DNA of 64,000 nt. It comes from an uncultured beta proteobacterium (lineage in GTDB: Bacteria > Pseudomonadota > Gammaproteobacteria > Burkholderiales > Burkholderiaceae). Each line of letters opens with the position of its first letter. Position 1 is the stretch's first letter. Positions 62,072 through 64,000 of the stretch are shown piece by piece. A model generated the notes under the pieces. It made no database searches. It saw only the letters and a list, made by a program, of their open reading frames with translations, and was not told the origin of the DNA. A program made the translations under genes and the position numbers. The stretch is taken from positions 34,583-98,582 of the forward strand of contig CAIKFU010000043.1 of the NCBI GenBank assembly GCA_903826775.1, written 5' to 3'.

Positions 62072-62863
62072 ATGTTTACCAAGCGATTTGCCCCATTTCT
62101 GATTTGCTTATGGGGTGTTATGTCGACTGCTTATGCCCAAAGCGATGTCAGCCCCGTTCCGAAGGTCAGCGAGGAATGGCGCTTTTCGGTAACGCCGTAC
62201 ATCTGGACGCCCGGCATCAACGGTACCTTGTACTACAACAATACGGCTTTGGGTTCCAGCAACCTGTCTTCGAGCAACATCCTCAGTAAGCTTTCCGCCG
62301 CTGCCATGGTTACCGGCGAGGCGCACAAGGGCAATTGGGGAGCGCTGGCCGACTTTATGTACGTGCAATTTAATAACGTCAATAGCACTGCGGTCGGTCA
62401 AACCGATTTGGGTTCCAATACCACCCTAAAGGGATCGATCCTCACCGGTGCACTGACGTATACGGTAGTGCAAAATTCCAGCGTTTATTTGGATGGGCTC
62501 ATCGGGGCAAGGGGATTGAGTCTGACAGCCTCATCGAATTTGAACGTCCCTTTGACCCGGGCGAACGCGACCTTGACACGCAATCCTTCGGCGACCGCGA
62601 ACACGACCGATCCGATCATTGGTCTAAAGGGCCGCGTGCGCATTGCCGACTCGAGCTGGTTCGTGCCGTATTACGGCGACATTGGCGGTGGGGGTGGAAC
62701 GACAACGACCACTTGGCAAGCCATGGCCGGCGTGGGTAAGCAGTTTTCCTGGGGGGACATTGCCCTTGTCTATCGTGCTCTGTACTACGGTATGCAAAGT
62801 GGCGCCCTCATGCAAAAAACCACGATGGCCGGTCCCGCCTTAGGCGTTACGTTTATTTTTTAA
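62072..62863 (+). CDS. Outer-membrane beta-barrel protein, paralog of the 45 kb gene
   Basis: Signal peptide MFTKRFAPFLICLWGVMSTAYAQ; KGRVRIADSSWFVPYY...TTTWQAMAGVGKQFSWGDIALVYRALYY parallels the 45 kb protein. Confidence 0.72.
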   Translation: MFTKRFAPFLICLWGVMSTAYAQSDVSPVPKVSEEWRFSVTPYIWTPGINGTLYYNNTALGSSNLSSSNILSKLSAAAMVTGEAHKGNWGALADFMYVQFNNVNSTAVGQTDLGSNTTLKGSILTGALTYTVVQNSSVYLDGLIGARGLSLTASSNLNVPLTRANATLTRNPSATANTTDPIIGLKGRVRIADSSWFVPYYGDIGGGGGTTTTTWQAMAGVGKQFSWGDIALVYRALYYGMQSGALMQKTTMAGPALGVTFIF

Positions 62864-62921
62864 AGTATTTGAGCTTAGTTACGAAAGGCAATGCCGTAAT
62901 AAATTATTCAAAGGGATTGAT

Positions 62922-64000
62922 ATGGGTGTGAGAGGGTTGATTCAAGTTGGAATGAAATTGGGGTGTTCACTGGCTGTAATGATGATGGTGGCGACTTCAT
63001 CCAACGCGCAGGTGGTCACCGGTGTCTTGGGTTCGCCTAGCGCCACGACGACCATTAGCAATCAGCGATTGCCCGTACCCAACCCGCCGTTTGGTGGTGT
63101 CATCAAGGATGGCGCATTGCAGTCCAAACCCTGGTGGGCTCCACGCATCATGCCGCCCAAGGGCGCCCCCAATGTGCTTCTCATCATTACCGATGATGCC
63201 GGCTTTGGCGTGCCCAGCACGTTCGGCGGCGTGATTCCCACACCGACCATGGATCGCATTGCCAATAATGGACTGCGCTACAACCGCATGTTCTCCACCG
63301 CGCTGTGTTCGCCCACACGCGCGGCGCTGATTACCGGACGCAACCACCATTCGGCCGGCTTTGGCGTGATTTCGGAACAATCGACAGGCTTTCCCGGATA
63401 CAACAGCATCATCGGCAAGGACAAGTCCACCATCGGGCGCATGCTGGTCGACAATGGGTATTCAACCGCGTGGTTCGGCAAGGACCATAACGTGCCAGCC
63501 TTTGCCGCCAGCCAGGTTGGTCCGTTTGACCAGTGGCCTTCGGGTATGGGCTTCGAATATTTCTACGGCTTTATCGGTGGTGATGCCAATCAGTGGCAGC
63601 CGAACCTGTTTCGCAATACGACGCAAATTTATCCATTTTTGGACAAGCCCGACGGCTCTTGGAATCTCGTTACCGCGATGGCGGATGATGCAATTGCGTA
63701 CATGAATCGCATCCACCAGATCCAACCCGACAAGCCAATCCTCATTAAATACGCACCGGGCGCGACGCACGCACCGCACCACCCGACCAAAGAGTGGGTG
63801 GATAAAATCAGCGCAATGCACCTGTTCGATGGTGGGTATGAGAAGTTGCGCCAAACCATTTTTGAAAATCAAAAGCGACTGGGCGTCATTCCGAAAGATA
63901 CCCAGTTAACACCGTGGCCCAACCAAATGCTCAAACCCTGGGATCAGTTGAGCGCAGATGAAAAGAAACTCTTTATTCGCCAAGTCGAAGTCTTTGCCGC
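62922..64000 (+). CDS. Arylsulfatase/sulfatase-family protein (3' truncated by window edge; absent from ORF track)
   Basis: Open frame from ATG 62922 to the window end; signal peptide; PNVLLIITDDAGFGVPSTFGG; CSPTRAALITGRNHH sulfatase signature. Confidence 0.93.
   Translation, partial: MGVRGLIQVGMKLGCSLAVMMMVATSSNAQVVTGVLGSPSATTTISNQRLPVPNPPFGGVIKDGALQSKPWWAPRIMPPKGAPNVLLIITDDAGFGVPSTFGGVIPTPTMDRIANNGLRYNRMFSTALCSPTRAALITGRNHHSAGFGVISEQSTGFPGYNSIIGKDKSTIGRMLVDNGYSTAWFGKDHNVPAFAASQVGPFDQWPSGMGFEYFYGFIGGDANQWQPNLFRNTTQIYPFLDKPDGSWNLVTAMADDAIAYMNRIHQIQPDKPILIKYAPGATHAPHHPTKEWVDKISAMHLFDGGYEKLRQTIFENQKRLGVIPKDTQLTPWPNQMLKPWDQLSADEKKLFIRQVEVFA

Noticed and set aside
1-64000. tRNA, rRNA, insertion sequences, prophage or integrase genes
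   Set aside because: No cloverleaf-like sequences, rRNA signatures, transposase or integrase domains were noticed by eye; a tRNAscan/ISfinder run would be needed to exclude short or degenerate ones.

Overview
The window reads as a chromosomal segment of a betaproteobacterium (Burkholderiales, possibly Polynucleobacter-like; inferred from gene order and protein similarity recalled from memory, no search was run). About 0-43 kb is mostly conserved housekeeping: pqiAABC, cspA, thyA-folA, ferredoxin and its reductase, molybdopterin genes moeA-mobA-moaA, rne, rluC, a HAD phosphatase, sppA, maf, yceD-rpmF-plsX-fabH-fabD-fabG-acpP-fabF, mucD-lepA-lepB-rnc-era-recO-pdxJ-acpS-nagZ. From about 36 kb the content becomes more accessory: a SPINDLY-type TPR protein, a cytochrome-Vgb-like fusion, an HDAC-like protein, small exported proteins, a TauE/SafE protein, and an MmgE/PrpD-amidohydrolase-SDR-TctC-CMD catabolic cluster. 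The most unusual stretch is 52.9-58.7 kb. It encodes at least seven small, Cys-free, signal-peptide-bearing, Pro/Asn/Gly/Ala-rich proteins, all ending in Lys. They surround an orphan TolC-like outer-membrane protein and a Tat-signal amidinotransferase-like protein. Members share a C-terminal motif (HxYxGxVTLxK), an internal motif (LGKNNGxAAPxPxNPN), or nearly identical translation-start regions. I consider this the best candidate for an undescribed system. The window ends in an octaheme cytochrome-TPR protein, an outer-membrane protein paralogous to one at 45 kb, and the 5' part of an arylsulfatase. The ORF track omits rpmF and both edge-truncated genes.
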